From assembly GCA_964036665.1 (NCBI GenBank), contig OZ038530.1, forward strand, positions 496,001 to 560,000: DNA of 64,000 nucleotides. The letters run 5' to 3'. This document shows, piece by piece, positions 1 through 12,910 of the stretch. This stretch comes from Gordius sp. MW1. Lineage: Eukaryota > Nematomorpha > Gordioida > Gordea > Gordiidae. Below the pieces are notes generated by a model. It did not search any database, was not told the origin of the DNA, and was given only the letters and a program-made list of their open reading frames with translations. Positions within the stretch are counted from its first letter, which is position 1. The number at the start of each line of letters is the position of its first letter. Both the position numbers and the translations under genes were made by a program.

Positions 1-635
1 AACGGAAGGACAACGGGCGGACAACGGACGGACAACGGAAGGACATCAGACGGACAACGAACGGACAACGGAAGGACAACAAAAGGACATCAGACGGACA
101 ACGAACGGACAACGAACGGACAACGAACGGACAACGGACGGACAACAAAAGGACATCAGACGGACAAGGGACGGACAACGAACGGACAACGGACGGACAA
201 CGGACGGACAACAAAAGGACATCAGACGGACAACGGACGGACAACGGAAGGACAACGGACGGACAACGGAAGGACAACGGACGGACAACGGACGGACAAC
301 GGACGGACAACGGGCGGACAAGGGACGGACAACGGATGGACAACGGAAGGACATCAGATGGACAACGGACGGACAACGGAAGGACAACAAAAGGACATCA
401 GACGGACAACGGACGGACAACAAAAGGACATCAGACGGACAACGGACGGACAACGGAAGGACAACGGACGGACAACGGAAGGACAACGGAAGGACAACGG
501 ACGGACAACGGACGGACAACAGGCGGACTTCAGACGGACAACGGAAGGACAACGGACGGACAACGGACGGACAACGGACGGACAACGGACGGACAACAGA
601 CGGACAACGGGCGGACAACGGACGGACAACGGACG
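1..635 (+). repeat. 11-bp satellite array, segment 1
   Basis: Head-to-tail 11-bp units of consensus ggacaacggac. Variants here are mainly ...ggaa, ...aaaa, ...gaac, ...gggc, ggacatcagac and ggacaagggac. The segment is cut by the window start. It is the same block as 11809-12443 (offset 11,808 bp), so both copies run into the same kind of spacer. The long open frames on both strands result from a stop-free 11-mer and are not taken as coding. Confidence 0.97.
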
Positions 636-640
636 TAGCC

Positions 641-707
641 AGCGGACGGCCAAAAAGTCATATTATCAACAGAATACTCTCACGGATTCAAACTTGTTGC
701 CTCCTGA
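641..707 (-). repeat. Left module of spacer 1, direct repeat of the right module
   Basis: 67 bp that match the right module (1020-1101) with five substitutions and a 15-bp deletion. Both begin agcggacggc, contain aaaaagtcatattatcaa, and end in gcctcctga followed by forward satellite. On the minus strand both contain GTTTGAATCC, close to the tRNA/SINE B-box consensus. The pair looks like one ancestral module present on both sides of the core. Confidence 0.8.
684..693 (-). promoter_or_regulatory. B-box-like motif in the left module
   Basis: The minus strand reads GTTTGAATCC, one mismatch from the RNA polymerase III B-box core GWTCRANNCC. No convincing A box lies the usual 30-60 bp upstream, because that side runs into inverted satellite. 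This is a resemblance only; a decayed tRNA-derived SINE head is one explanation. Confidence 0.25.
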
Positions 708-720
708 CGGACAACGGACG

Positions 721-825
721 GTCCGTCGTCCCTCCGTTGTCCGTCCGTCCTCCGTCCGTCCTCCCTCCGTCGTCTCTCCGTCGTCCGTCCGTCGTCCCTC
801 TGTCGTCCCTCCGTCGTCCCTCCGT
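721..825 (-). repeat. Inverted satellite block of spacer 1
   Basis: About 9.5 units of the 11-mer in reverse orientation (tccgtcgtccc, tccgttgtccg and similar). Read on the minus strand the unit is mostly ggacgacgga rather than ggacaacgga, so this is a separate subfamily. It abuts forward satellite at 708-720. The centre cggacggtccg is a short palindrome, so a transcript or single strand could fold into a long imperfect hairpin. Confidence 0.9.
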
Positions 826-1019
826 GCTATGCAATTTATTAAATTTTTTTATCAAAAAATATTTTTTTCGACCTCAAAATTTTTTCAATTTTTTTGTAAC
901 ACCATATAGGCCTCATGAAAATTTTCGATATCAGAGGTGAATTCCGACAAAAAAAATTTTTTCGACTTGAAAATTTTTTAAATTTTTTTGTTCAACCATA
1001 TAGGCTTCGTGAAAATTTC
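826..1019. repeat. AT-rich core of spacer 1 with two tandem subrepeats
   Basis: Runs of A and T with two diverged copies of a ~94-bp unit. Each copy has 'ttcgac-t-aaaatttttt', a run of T, 'ccatataggc', then 'tgaaaatttt'. The ccatatagg motifs lie at about 902 and 996. No coding or RNA gene is recognised. Confidence 0.85.
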
Positions 1020-1101
1020 AGCGGACGGCTAAAAAGTCATATTATCAATGTTATTAACAAGAACAGAATACTCTCCGGGATTCAAACTTGTAGCCTCCTG
1101 A
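1020..1101 (-). repeat. Right module of spacer 1
   Basis: 82-bp partner of the left module. It carries the extra 15 bp (tgttattaacaagaa) missing on the left. It ends in gcctcctgat, and the forward satellite starts at the next base. A B-box-like GTTTGAATCC is read on the minus strand at 1078-1087, followed by CCGGAGAG. Confidence 0.8.
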
Positions 1102-1102
1102 T

Positions 1103-4100
1103 GGACAACGGACGGACAACGGAAGGACATCAGACGGACAAGGGACGGACAACGGACGGACAACGGAAGGACATCAGACGGACAACGGACGGACAACGGA
1201 AGGACATCAGATGGACAAGGGACGGACAACGGATGGACAACGGAAGGACATCAGACGGACAACGGACGGACAACGGAAGGACAACAAAAGGACATCAGAC
1301 GGACAACGGACGGACAACAAAAGGACATCAGACGGACAACGGACGGACAACGGAAGGACAACGGACGGACAACGGAAGGACAACGGAAGGACAACGGGCG
1401 GACAACGAACGGACAACGAACGGACAACGGACGGACAACGGAAGGACATCAGACGGACAAGGGACGGACAACGGATGGACAACGGAAGGACATCAGACGG
1501 ACAACGGACGGACAACGGAAGGACAACAAAAGGACATCACACGGACAACGGAAGGACAACGGACGGACAACGAACGGACAACGAACGGACAACGAACGGA
1601 CAACAAAAGGACATCAGACGGACAACGGAAGGACAACGGACGGACAACGGACGGACAACGGACGGACAACGGGCGGACAACGGGCGGACAACGGAAGGAC
1701 AACCGAAGGACAACGGGCGGACAACGGACGGACAACGGACGGACAACAAAAGGACATCAGACGGACAACGGAAGGACAACGGACGGACAACGGACGGACA
1801 ACGGGCGGACAATGGGCGGACAACAAAAGGACATCTGACGGACAACGGACGGACAACGGACGGACAACGGGCGGACAAATGACGGACAACGGAAGGACAA
1901 CAAAAGGACATCAGACGGACAACGGACGGACAACAAAAGGACATCAGACGGACAACGGAAGGACATCAGACGGACAAGGGACGGACAACGGATGGACAAC
2001 GGAAGGACATCAGACGGACAACGGACGGACAACGGAAGGACAACAAAAGGACATCAGACGGACAACGGAAGGACAACGGACGGACAACGAACGGACAACG
2101 AACGGACAACGAACGGACAACGGACAGACAACAAAAGGACAACGGACGGACAACGGACGGACAACAAAAGGACATCAGACGGACAACGGAAGGACAACGG
2201 AAGGACAACGGAAGGACAACGGACGGACAACGGAAGGACAACGGAAGGACAACGGAAGGACAACGGAAGGACAACGGACGGACAACGGAAGGACAACGGA
2301 AGGACAACGGAAGGACAACGGGCGGACAACGAACGGACAACGGACAGACAACAAAAGGACATCTGACGGACAACGGAAGGACAACGGACGGACAACGGAC
2401 GGACAACGGAAGGACAACGGAAGGACAACGGGCGGACAACGGACGGACAACGAACGGACAACGAACGGACAACGAACGGACAACGGACAGACAACAAAAG
2501 GACATCAGACGGACAACGGACGGACAACAGGCGGACTTCAGACAGACAACGGAAGGACAACGGACGGACAACGAACGGACAACGAACGGACAACGAACGG
2601 ACAACGGACAGACAACAAAAGGACAACGGACGGACAACGGAAGGACAACAAAAGGACATCAGACGGACAACGAACGGACAACGAACGGACAACGAACGGA
2701 CAACGGACGGACAACAAAAGGACATCAGATGGACAAAGAACGGACAACGGAAGGACAACGGGCGGACAACGGACGGACAACAAAAGGACATCAGACGGAC
2801 AACGGAAGGACAACGGACGGACAACGGAAGGAGAACGGACGGACAATGGGCGGACAACGGACAGAAAACGGACGGACAACGGACGGACAACGGAAGGACA
2901 ACGGACGGACAACGGAGGGACAACGGAAGGACATTAGACGGACAAGGGACGGACAACGGACGGACAACGGAAGGACATCAGACGGACAACGGACGGACAA
3001 CGGAAGGACATCAGACGGACAAGGGACGGACAACGGATGGACAACGGAAGGACATCAGACGGACAACGGAAGGACAACGGACGGACAACGGACGGACAAC
3101 GGAAGGACAACGGGCGGACAACGGACGGACAACGGAAGGACATCAGACGGACAACGAACGGACAACGGAAGGACAACAAAAGGACATCAGACGGACAAGG
3201 GACGGACAACGGAAGGACAACAAAAGGACATCAGACGGACAACGGAAGGACAACGGACGGACAACGAACGGACAACGAACGGACAACGAACGGACAACGG
3301 ACAGACAACAAAAGGACAACGGACGGACAACGGACGGACAACAAAAGGACATCAGACGGACAACGGAAGGACAACGGACGGACAACGGACGGACAACAAA
3401 AGGACATCAGACGGACAACGGAAGGACAACGAACGGACAACGGAAGGACAACGGAAGGACAACGGACGGACAACGGACGGACAACGGAAGGACAACGGGC
3501 GGACAACGGACGGACAACGGACGGACAACGGAAGGACATCAGAGGGACAACGGACGGACAACGGAAGGACAACGGGCGGACAACGGACGGACAACGGACG
3601 GACAACGGACGGACAACAAAAGGACATCAGACGGACAACGGAAGGACAACGGACGGACAACGGACGGACAACGGACGGACAACGGGCGGACAACGGGCGG
3701 ACAACGGAAGGACAACCGAAGGACAACGGGCGGACAACGGACGGACAACGGACGGACAACAAAAGGACATCAGACGGACAACGGAAGGACAACGGACGGA
3801 CAACGGACGGACAACGGGCGGACAATGGGCGGACAACAAAAGGACATCTGACGGACAACGGACGGACAACGGACGGACAACGGGCGGACAAATGACGGAC
3901 AACGGAAGGACAACAAAAGGACATCAGACGGACAACGGACGGACAACAAAAGGACATCAGACGGACAACGGAAGGACATCAGACGGACAAGGGACGGACA
4001 ACGGATGGACAACGGAAGGACATCAGACGGACAACGGACGGACAACGGAAGGACAACAAAAGGACATCAGACGGACAACGGAAGGACAACGGACGGACAA

Positions 4101-7100
4101 CGAACGGACAACGAACGGACAACGAACGGACAACGGACAGACAACAAAAGGACAACGGACGGACAACGGACGGACAACAAAAGGACATCAGACGGACAAC
4201 GGAAGGACAACGGAAGGACAACGGAAGGACAACGGACGGACAACGGAAGGACAACGGAAGGACAACGGAAGGACAACGGAAGGACAACGGACGGACAACG
4301 GAAGGACAACGGAAGGACAACGGAAGGACAACGGGCGGACAACGAACGGACAACGGACAGACAACAAAAGGACATCTGACGGACAACGGAAGGACAACGG
4401 ACGGACAACGGACGGACAACGGAAGGACAACGGAAGGACAACGGGCGGACAACGGACGGACAACGAACGGACAACGAACGGACAACGAACGGACAACGGA
4501 CAGACAACAAAAGGACATCAGACGGACAACGGACGGACAACAGGCGGACTTCAGACAGACAACGGAAGGACAACGGACGGACAACGAACGGACAACGAAC
4601 GGACAACGAACGGACAATGGACAGACAACAAAAGGACAACGGACGGACAACGGACGGACAACAAAAGGACATCAGACGGACAAGGGACGGACAAAGAACG
4701 GACAACGGACGGACAACGGACGGACAACAAAAGGACATCAGACGGACAACGGACGGACAACGGAAGGACAACACAAGGACAACGGAAGGACATCAGACGG
4801 ACAACGAACGGACAACGGACGGACAACAAAATGACATCAGACGGACAACGGACGGACAAAGAACGGACAACGGACGGACAACGGACGGACAACACAAGGA
4901 CATCAGACGGACAACGGACGGACAACGGAAGGACAACAAAAGGACAACGGAAGGACATCAGACGGACAACGAACGGACAACGGACGGACAACAAAATGAC
5001 ATCAGACGGACAACGGACGGACAACGGAAGGACATCAGAGGGACAACGGACGGACAACGGAAGGACAACGGGCGGACAACGGACGGACAACGGACGGACA
5101 ACGGAAGGACATCAGACGGACAACGGACGGACAACGGAAGGACAACGGAAGGACATCAGACGGACAAGGGACGGACAAAGAACGGACAACGGACGGACAA
5201 CGGACGGACAACAAAAGGACATCAGACGGACAACGGACGGACAACGGAAGGACAACAAAAGGACAACGGAAGGACATCAGACGGACAACGAACGGACAAC
5301 GGACGGACAACAAAATGACATCAGACGGACAACGGACGGACAACGGAAGGACATCAGAGGGACAACGGACGGACAACGGAAGGACAACGGGCAGACAACG
5401 GACGGACAACGGACGGACAACGGAAGGACATCAGACGGACAACGGACGGACAACGGAAGGACAACGGAAGGACAACGGACGGACAACGGAAGGACAACGG
5501 AAGGACAACGGAAGGACAACGGGCGGACAACGAACGGACAACGGACAGACAACAAAAGGACATCTGACGGACAACGGAAGGACAACGGACGGACAACGGA
5601 CGGACAACGGAAGGACAACGGAAGGACAACGGGCGGACAACGGACGGACAACGAACGGACAACGAACGGACAACGAACGGACAACGGACAGACAACAAAA
5701 GGACATCAGACGGACAAGGGACGGACAAAGAACGGACAACGGACGGACAACGGACGGACAACAAAAGGACATCAGACGGACAACGGACGGACAACGGAAG
5801 GACAACAAAAGGACAACGGAAGGACATCAGACGGACAACGAACGGACAACGGACGGACAACAAAATGACATCAGACGGACAAAGAACGGACAACGGACGG
5901 ACAACGGACGGACAACAAAAGGACATCAGACGGACAACTGACGGACAACGGAAGGACAACAAAAGGACAACGGAAGGACATCAGACGGACAACGAACGGA
6001 CAACGGACGGACAACAAAATGACATCAGACGGACAACGGACGGACAACGGAAGGACATCAGAGGGACAACGGACGGACAACGGAAGGACAACGGGCGGAC
6101 AACGGACGGACAACGGACGGACAACGGAAGGACATCAGACGGACAACGGACGGACAACGGAAGGACAACGGAAGGACAACGGGCGGACAACGGACGGACA
6201 ACGGACGGACAACGGAAGGACATCAGACGGACAAGGGACGGACAACGGACGGACAACAAAAGGACATCAGACGGACAAGGGACGGACAAAGAACGGACAA
6301 CGGACGGACAACGGACGGACAACAAAAGGACATCAGACGGACAACGGACGGACAACGGAAGGACAACAAAAGGACAACGGAAGGACATCAGACGGACAAC
6401 GAACGGACAACGGACGGACAACAAAATGACATCAGACGGACAACGGACGGACAACGGAAGGACATCAGAGGGACAACGGACGGACAACGGAAGGACAACG
6501 GGCGGACAACGGACGGACAACGGACGGACAACGGAAGGACATCAGACGGACAACGGACGGACAACGGAAGGACAACGGAAGGACAACGGGCGGACAACGG
6601 ACGGACAACGAACGGACAACGGAAGGACATCAGACGGACAAGGGACGGACAACGGACGGACAACGGAAGGACATCAGACGGACAACGGACGGACAACGGA
6701 AGGACATCAGACGGACAAGGGACGGACAACGGATGGACAACGGAAGGACATCAGACGGACAACGGACGGACAACGGAAGGACAACGGACGGACAACGGAC
6801 GGACAACGGAAGGACAACGGACGGACAACAAAAGGACATCAGACGGACAACGGAAGGACAACGGACATACAACGAATGGACAACGGACGGACAACGGACG
6901 GACAACAGGCGGACTTCAGACGGACAACGGAAGGACAACGGACGGACAACGGACGGACAACAAAAGGACATCAGACGGACAACGGAAGGACAACGGACGG
7001 ACAACGGGCGGACAACGGACGGACAACGGAAGGACATCAGACGGACAACGAACGGACAACAGGCGGACTTCAGACAGACAACGGAAGGACAACGGACGGA

Positions 7101-10100
7101 CAACGAACGGACAACGAACGGACAACGAACGGACAACGGACAGACAACAAAAGGACAACGGACGGACAACGGACGGACAACAAAAGGACATCAGACGGAC
7201 AAGGGACGGACAAAGAACGGACAACGGACGGACAACGGACGGACAACAAAAGGACATCAGACGGACAACGGACGGACAACGGAAGGACAACGGAAGGACA
7301 ACGGAAGGACAACGGAAGGACAACGGAAGGACAACGGACGGACAACGGAAGGACAACGGAAGGACAACGGAAGGACAACGGAAGGACAACGGACGGACAA
7401 CGGAAGGACAACGGAAGGACAACGGGCGGACAACGAACGGACAACGGACAGACAACAAAAGGACATCTGACGGACAACGGAAGGACAACGGACGGACAAC
7501 GGACGGACAACGGAAGGACAACGGAAGGACAACGGGCGGACAACGGACGGACAACGAACGGACAACGAACGGACAACGAACGGACAACGGACAGACAACA
7601 AAAGGACATCAGACGGACAACGGACGGACAACAGGCGGACTTCAGACAGACAACGGAAGGACAACGGACGGACAACGAACGGACAACGAACGGACAACGA
7701 ACGGACAACGGACAGACAACAAAAGGACAACGGACGGACAACGGACGGACAACAAAAGGACATCAGACGGACAAGGGACGGACAAAGAACGGACAACGGA
7801 CGGACAACGGACGGACAACGGACGGACAACGGAAGGACAACGGAAGGACAACGGGCGGACAACGGACGGACAACGAACGGACAACGAACGGACAACGAAC
7901 GGACAACGGACAGACAACAAAAGGACATCAGACGGACAACGGACGGACAACAGGCGGACTTCAGACAGACAACGGAAGGACAACGGACGGACAACGAACG
8001 GACAACGAACGGACAACGAACGGACAACGGACAGACAACAAAAGGACAACGGACGGACAACGGACGGACAACAAAAGGACATCAGACGGACAAGGGACGG
8101 ACAAAGAACGGACAACGGACGGACAACGGACGGACAACAAAAGGACATCAGACGGACAACGGACGGACAACGGAAGGACAACAAAAGGACAACGGAAGGA
8201 CATCAGACGGACAACGAACGGACAACGGACGGACAACAAAATGACATCAGACGGACAACGGACGGACAACAAAAGGACATCAGACGGACAACGGACGGAC
8301 AACGGAAGGACAACGGACGGACAACGGAAGGACAACGGAAGGACAACGGACGGACAACGGAAGGACAACGGACATACAACGAATGGACAACGGACGGACA
8401 ACGGACGGACAACAGGCGGACTTCAGACGGACAACGGAAGGACAACGGACGGACAACGGACGGACAACAAAAGGACATCAGACGGACAACGGAAGGACAA
8501 CGGACGGACAACGGGCGGACAACGGACGGACAACGGAAGGACATCAGACGGACAACGAACGGACAACGGACGGACAACAAAATGACATCAGACGGACAAC
8601 GGACGGACAACGGAAGGACAACGGAAGGACAACGGACGGACAACGGACGGACAACGGACGGACAACGAACGGACAACGAACGGACAACAAAAGGACATCA
8701 GACGGACAACGGTTGACAACGGAAGGACAACGGACGGACAACGGAAGGACAACGGAAGGACAACGGAAGGACAACGGGCGGACAACGAACGGACAACGGA
8801 CGGACAACGGAAGGACATCAGAGGGACAACGGACGGACAACGGACGGACAACGAACGGACAACGGACGGACAACGGACGGACAACGGAAGGACAACAAAA
8901 GGACATCAGACGGACAACGGACGGACAACGGACGGACAACGGAAGGACAACGGACGGACAACGGAAGGACAACGGAAGGACAACTGAAGGACAACGGGCG
9001 GACAACGGACGGACAACGGACGGACAACGGAAGGACAACGGACGGACAACTGAAGGACATCAGACGGACAACGGACGGACAACGGACGGACAACGGAAGG
9101 ACAACGGGCGGACAACGGACGGACAACGGACGGACAACGGAAGGACATCAGACGGACAACGGACGGACAACGAACGGACAACGAACGGACAACGGAAGGA
9201 CAACGGAAGGACAACGGACGGACAACGGGCGGACTACGGAAGGACAACGGGCGGACAACAAAAGGACATCAGACGGACAACGGACAGACAACGGAAGGAC
9301 AACGGATAGACAACGGGCGGACAACGGACGGACAACGGACGGACAACGGAAGGACATCAGACGGACAACGGACGGACAACGGAAGGACAACGGGCGGACA
9401 ACGGACGGACAACGGACGGACAACGGAAGGACATCAGACGGACAACGGACGGACAACGAACGGACAACGAACGGACAACGGAAGGACAACGGAAGGACAA
9501 CGGACGGACAACGGGCGGACTACGGAAGGACAACGGGCGGACAACAAAAGGACATCAGACGGACAACGGACAGACAACGGAGGGACAACGGATAGACAAC
9601 GGGCGGACAACGGACGGACAACGGACGGACAACGGAAGGACATCAGACGGACAAGGGACGGACAACGGAAGGACAACGGACGGACAACGGAAGGACATCA
9701 GACGGACAACGGAGGGACAACGGACGGACAACGGAAGGACAACGGGCGGACAACGGACGGACAACGGACGGACAACGGAAGGACATCAGACGGACAACGG
9801 ACGGACAACGGAAGGACAACGAACGGACAACGGACAGACAACAAAAGGACATCAGACGGACAACGGACGGACAACAGGCGGACTTCAGACGGACAACGGA
9901 AGGACAACGGACGGACAACGAACGGACAACGAACGGACAACGAACGGACAACGGACAGACAACAAAAGGACAACGGACGGACAACGGACGGACAACAAAA
10001 GGACATCAGACGGACAAGGGACGGACAAAGAACGGACAACGGACGGACAACGGACGGACAACAAAAGGACATCAGACGGACAACGGGCGGACAACGGACG

Positions 10101-12443
10101 GACAACGGACGGACAACGGAAGGACAACGGAAGGACAACGGGCGGACAACGGACGGACAACGGAAGGACATCAGACGGACAACGAACGGACAACGGAAGG
10201 ACAACAAAAGGACATCAGACGGACAACGAACGGACAACGAACGGACAACGAACGGACAACGGACGGACAACAAAAGGACATCAGACGGACAAGGGACGGA
10301 CAACAAACGGACAACGGACGGACAACGGACGGACAACAAAAGGACATCAGACGGACAACGGACGGACAACGGAAGGACAACGGACGGACAACGGAAGGAC
10401 AACGGACGGACAACGAACGGACAACGGAAGGACAACGGAAGGACAACGGGCGGACAAGGGACGGACAACGGAAGGACATCAGACGGACAACGAACGGACA
10501 ACGGAAGGACAACAAAAGGACATCAGACGGACAACGAACGGACAACGAACGGACAACGGACGGACAACAAAAGGACATCAGACGGACAAGGGACGGACAA
10601 CGAACGGACAACGGACGGACAACGGACGGACAACAAAAGGACATCAGACGGACAACGGACGGACAACGGAAGGACAACGGACGGACAACGGAAGGACAAC
10701 GGACGGACAACGGACGGACAACGGACGGACAACGGAAGGACAACGGAAGGACAACGGGCGGACAACGGACGGACAACGAACGGACAACGAACGGACAACG
10801 AACGGACAACGGACAGACAACAAAAGGACATCAGACGGACAACGGACGGACAACAGGCGGACTTCAGACGGACAACGGAAGGACAACGGACGGACAACGA
10901 ACGGACAACGAACGGACAACGAACGGACAACGGACAGACAACAAAAGGACAACGGACGGACAACGGACGGACAACAAAAGGACATCAGACGGACAAGGGA
11001 CGGACAAAGAACGGACAACGGACGGACAACGGACGGACAACAAAAGGACATCAGACGGACAACGGGCGGACAACGGACGGACAACGGACGGACAACGGAA
11101 GGACAACGGAAGGACAACGGGCGGACAACTGACGGACAACGGAAGGACATCAGACGGACAACGAACGGACAACGGAAGGACAACAAAAGGACATCAGACG
11201 GACAACGAACGGACAACGAACGGACAACGAACGGACAACGGACGGACAACAAAAGGACATCAGACGGACAAGGGACGGACAACGAACGGACAACGGACGG
11301 ACAACGGACGGACAACAAAAGGACATCAGACGGACAACGGACGGACAACGGAAGGACAACGGACGGACAACGGAAGGACAACGGACGGACAACGGAAGGA
11401 CAACGGACGGACAACGGACGGACAACGGACGGACAACGGAAGGACAACGGAAGGACAACGGGCGGACAACGGACGGACAACGAACGGACAACGAACGGAC
11501 AACGAACGGACAACGGACAGACAACAAAAGGACATCAGACGGACAACGGACGGACAACAGGCGGACTTCAGACGGACAACGGAAGGACAACGGACGGACA
11601 ACGAACGGACAACGAACGGACAACGAACGGACAACGGACAGACAACAAAAGGACAACGGACGGACAACGGACGGACAACAAAAGGACATCAGACGGACAA
11701 GGGACGGACAAAGAACGGACAACGGACGGACAACGGACGGACAACAAAAGGACATCAGACGGACAACGGGCGGACAACGGACGGACAACGGACGGACAAC
11801 GGAAGGACAACGGAAGGACAACGGGCGGACAACGGACGGACAACGGAAGGACATCAGACGGACAACGAACGGACAACGGAAGGACAACAAAAGGACATCA
11901 GACGGACAACGAACGGACAACGAACGGACAACGAACGGACAACGGACGGACAACAAAAGGACATCAGACGGACAAGGGACGGACAACGAACGGACAACGG
12001 ACGGACAACGGACGGACAACAAAAGGACATCAGACGGACAACGGACGGACAACGGAAGGACAACGGACGGACAACGGAAGGACAACGGACGGACAACGGA
12101 CGGACAACGGACGGACAACGGGCGGACAAGGGACGGACAACGGATGGACAACGGAAGGACATCAGATGGACAACGGACGGACAACGGAAGGACAACAAAA
12201 GGACATCAGACGGACAACGGACGGACAACAAAAGGACATCAGACGGACAACGGACGGACAACGGAAGGACAACGGACGGACAACGGAAGGACAACGGAAG
12301 GACAACGGACGGACAACGGACGGACAACAGGCGGACTTCAGACGGACAACGGAAGGACAACGGACGGACAACGGACGGACAACGGACGGACAACGGACGG
12401 ACAACAGACGGACAACGGGCGGACAACGGACGGACAACGGACG
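1103..12443 (+). repeat. 11-bp satellite array, segment 2, with 2013-bp and 704-bp higher-order repeats
   Basis: 11.3 kb of forward satellite. A block at about 1605-2640 recurs at about 3618-4653, exactly 2013 bp (183 units) later, with very few differences. Near the right end a 704-bp (64-unit) higher-order repeat is present, for example 10864-11172 against 11568-11876. About 5.3-12.2 kb is a diverged copy of the blocks at 34.9-40.3 and 43.5-48.9 kb. At about 8710 one base is missing (acggttgacaac), which shifts the 11-bp phase. Variants such as aaaatgacatc and ggacatctgac supply most of the rare stop codons. Confidence 0.97.
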
Positions 12444-12910
12444 TAGCCAGCGGACGGCCAAAAAGTCATATTATCAACAGAATACTCTCACGGATTCAAA
12501 CTTGTTGCCTCCTGACGGACAACGGACGGTCCGTCGTCCCTCCGTTGTCCGTCCGTCCTCCGTCCGTCCTCCCTCCGTCGTCTCTCCGTCGTCCGTCCGT
12601 CGTCCCTCTGTCGTCCCTCCGTCGTCCCTCCGTGCTATGCAATTTATTAAATTTTTTTATCAAAAAATATTTTTTTCGACCTCAAAATTTTTTCAATTTT
12701 TTTGTAACACCATATAGGCCTCATGAAAATTTTCGATATCAGAGGTGAATTCCGACAAAAAAAATTTTTTCGACTTGAAAATTTTTTAAATTTTTTTGTT
12801 CAACCATATAGGCTTCGTGAAAATTTCAGCGGACGGCTAAAAAGTCATATTATCAATGTTATTAACAAGAACAGAATACTCTCCGGGATTCAAACATGTA
12901 GCCTCCTGAT
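12444..12910. repeat. Composite spacer 2 (467-bp class)
   Basis: Same layout as spacer 1, 11,808 bp away: inverted satellite 12529-12633, AT core 12634-12827, right module 12828-12909. It differs from the other copies in the right module, reading aaacatgtagcc where they have aaacttgtagcc. Confidence 0.93.

Larger units (their letters stand above)
636..1102. repeat. Composite spacer 1 (467-bp class)
   Basis: First of twelve copies of one non-satellite cassette. On the + strand the order is: left module 641-707, about 13 bp of forward satellite, inverted satellite 721-825, AT-rich core 826-1019, right module 1020-1101, then the forward satellite resumes. The forward satellite stops at 'ggacg' before 'tagcc' and restarts after 'cctcctgat'. 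No gene is recognised in it. A long open frame that starts in the core and runs into the satellite is present in all copies, but nothing suggests that it is translated. Confidence 0.93.

Noticed and set aside
1020-1101. A genuine tRNA gene in the right module
   Set aside because: Only a B-box-like stretch is present. There is no A box, no acceptor stem and no cloverleaf that I could fold.
636-1102. Spacer as a solo LTR or small LTR retrotransposon (because of the direct repeats)
   Set aside because: No TG...CA ends, primer-binding site, polypurine tract or target duplication. The direct repeats are 67 and 82 bp and sit against satellite on their outer or inner sides in an unequal way.
915-1838. 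Frame starting MKIFDIRGEF in the AT core and continuing into satellite, found at all spacers
   Set aside because: Conservation is explained by copying of the whole spacer at the DNA level. The residues follow A/T runs, and the frame continues only because the satellite has no stops.
11150-12184. Minus-strand cysteine-rich frames (VRCPSVVRPLS-type repeats)
   Set aside because: Mirror image of the same stop-free satellite; present wherever the satellite is.
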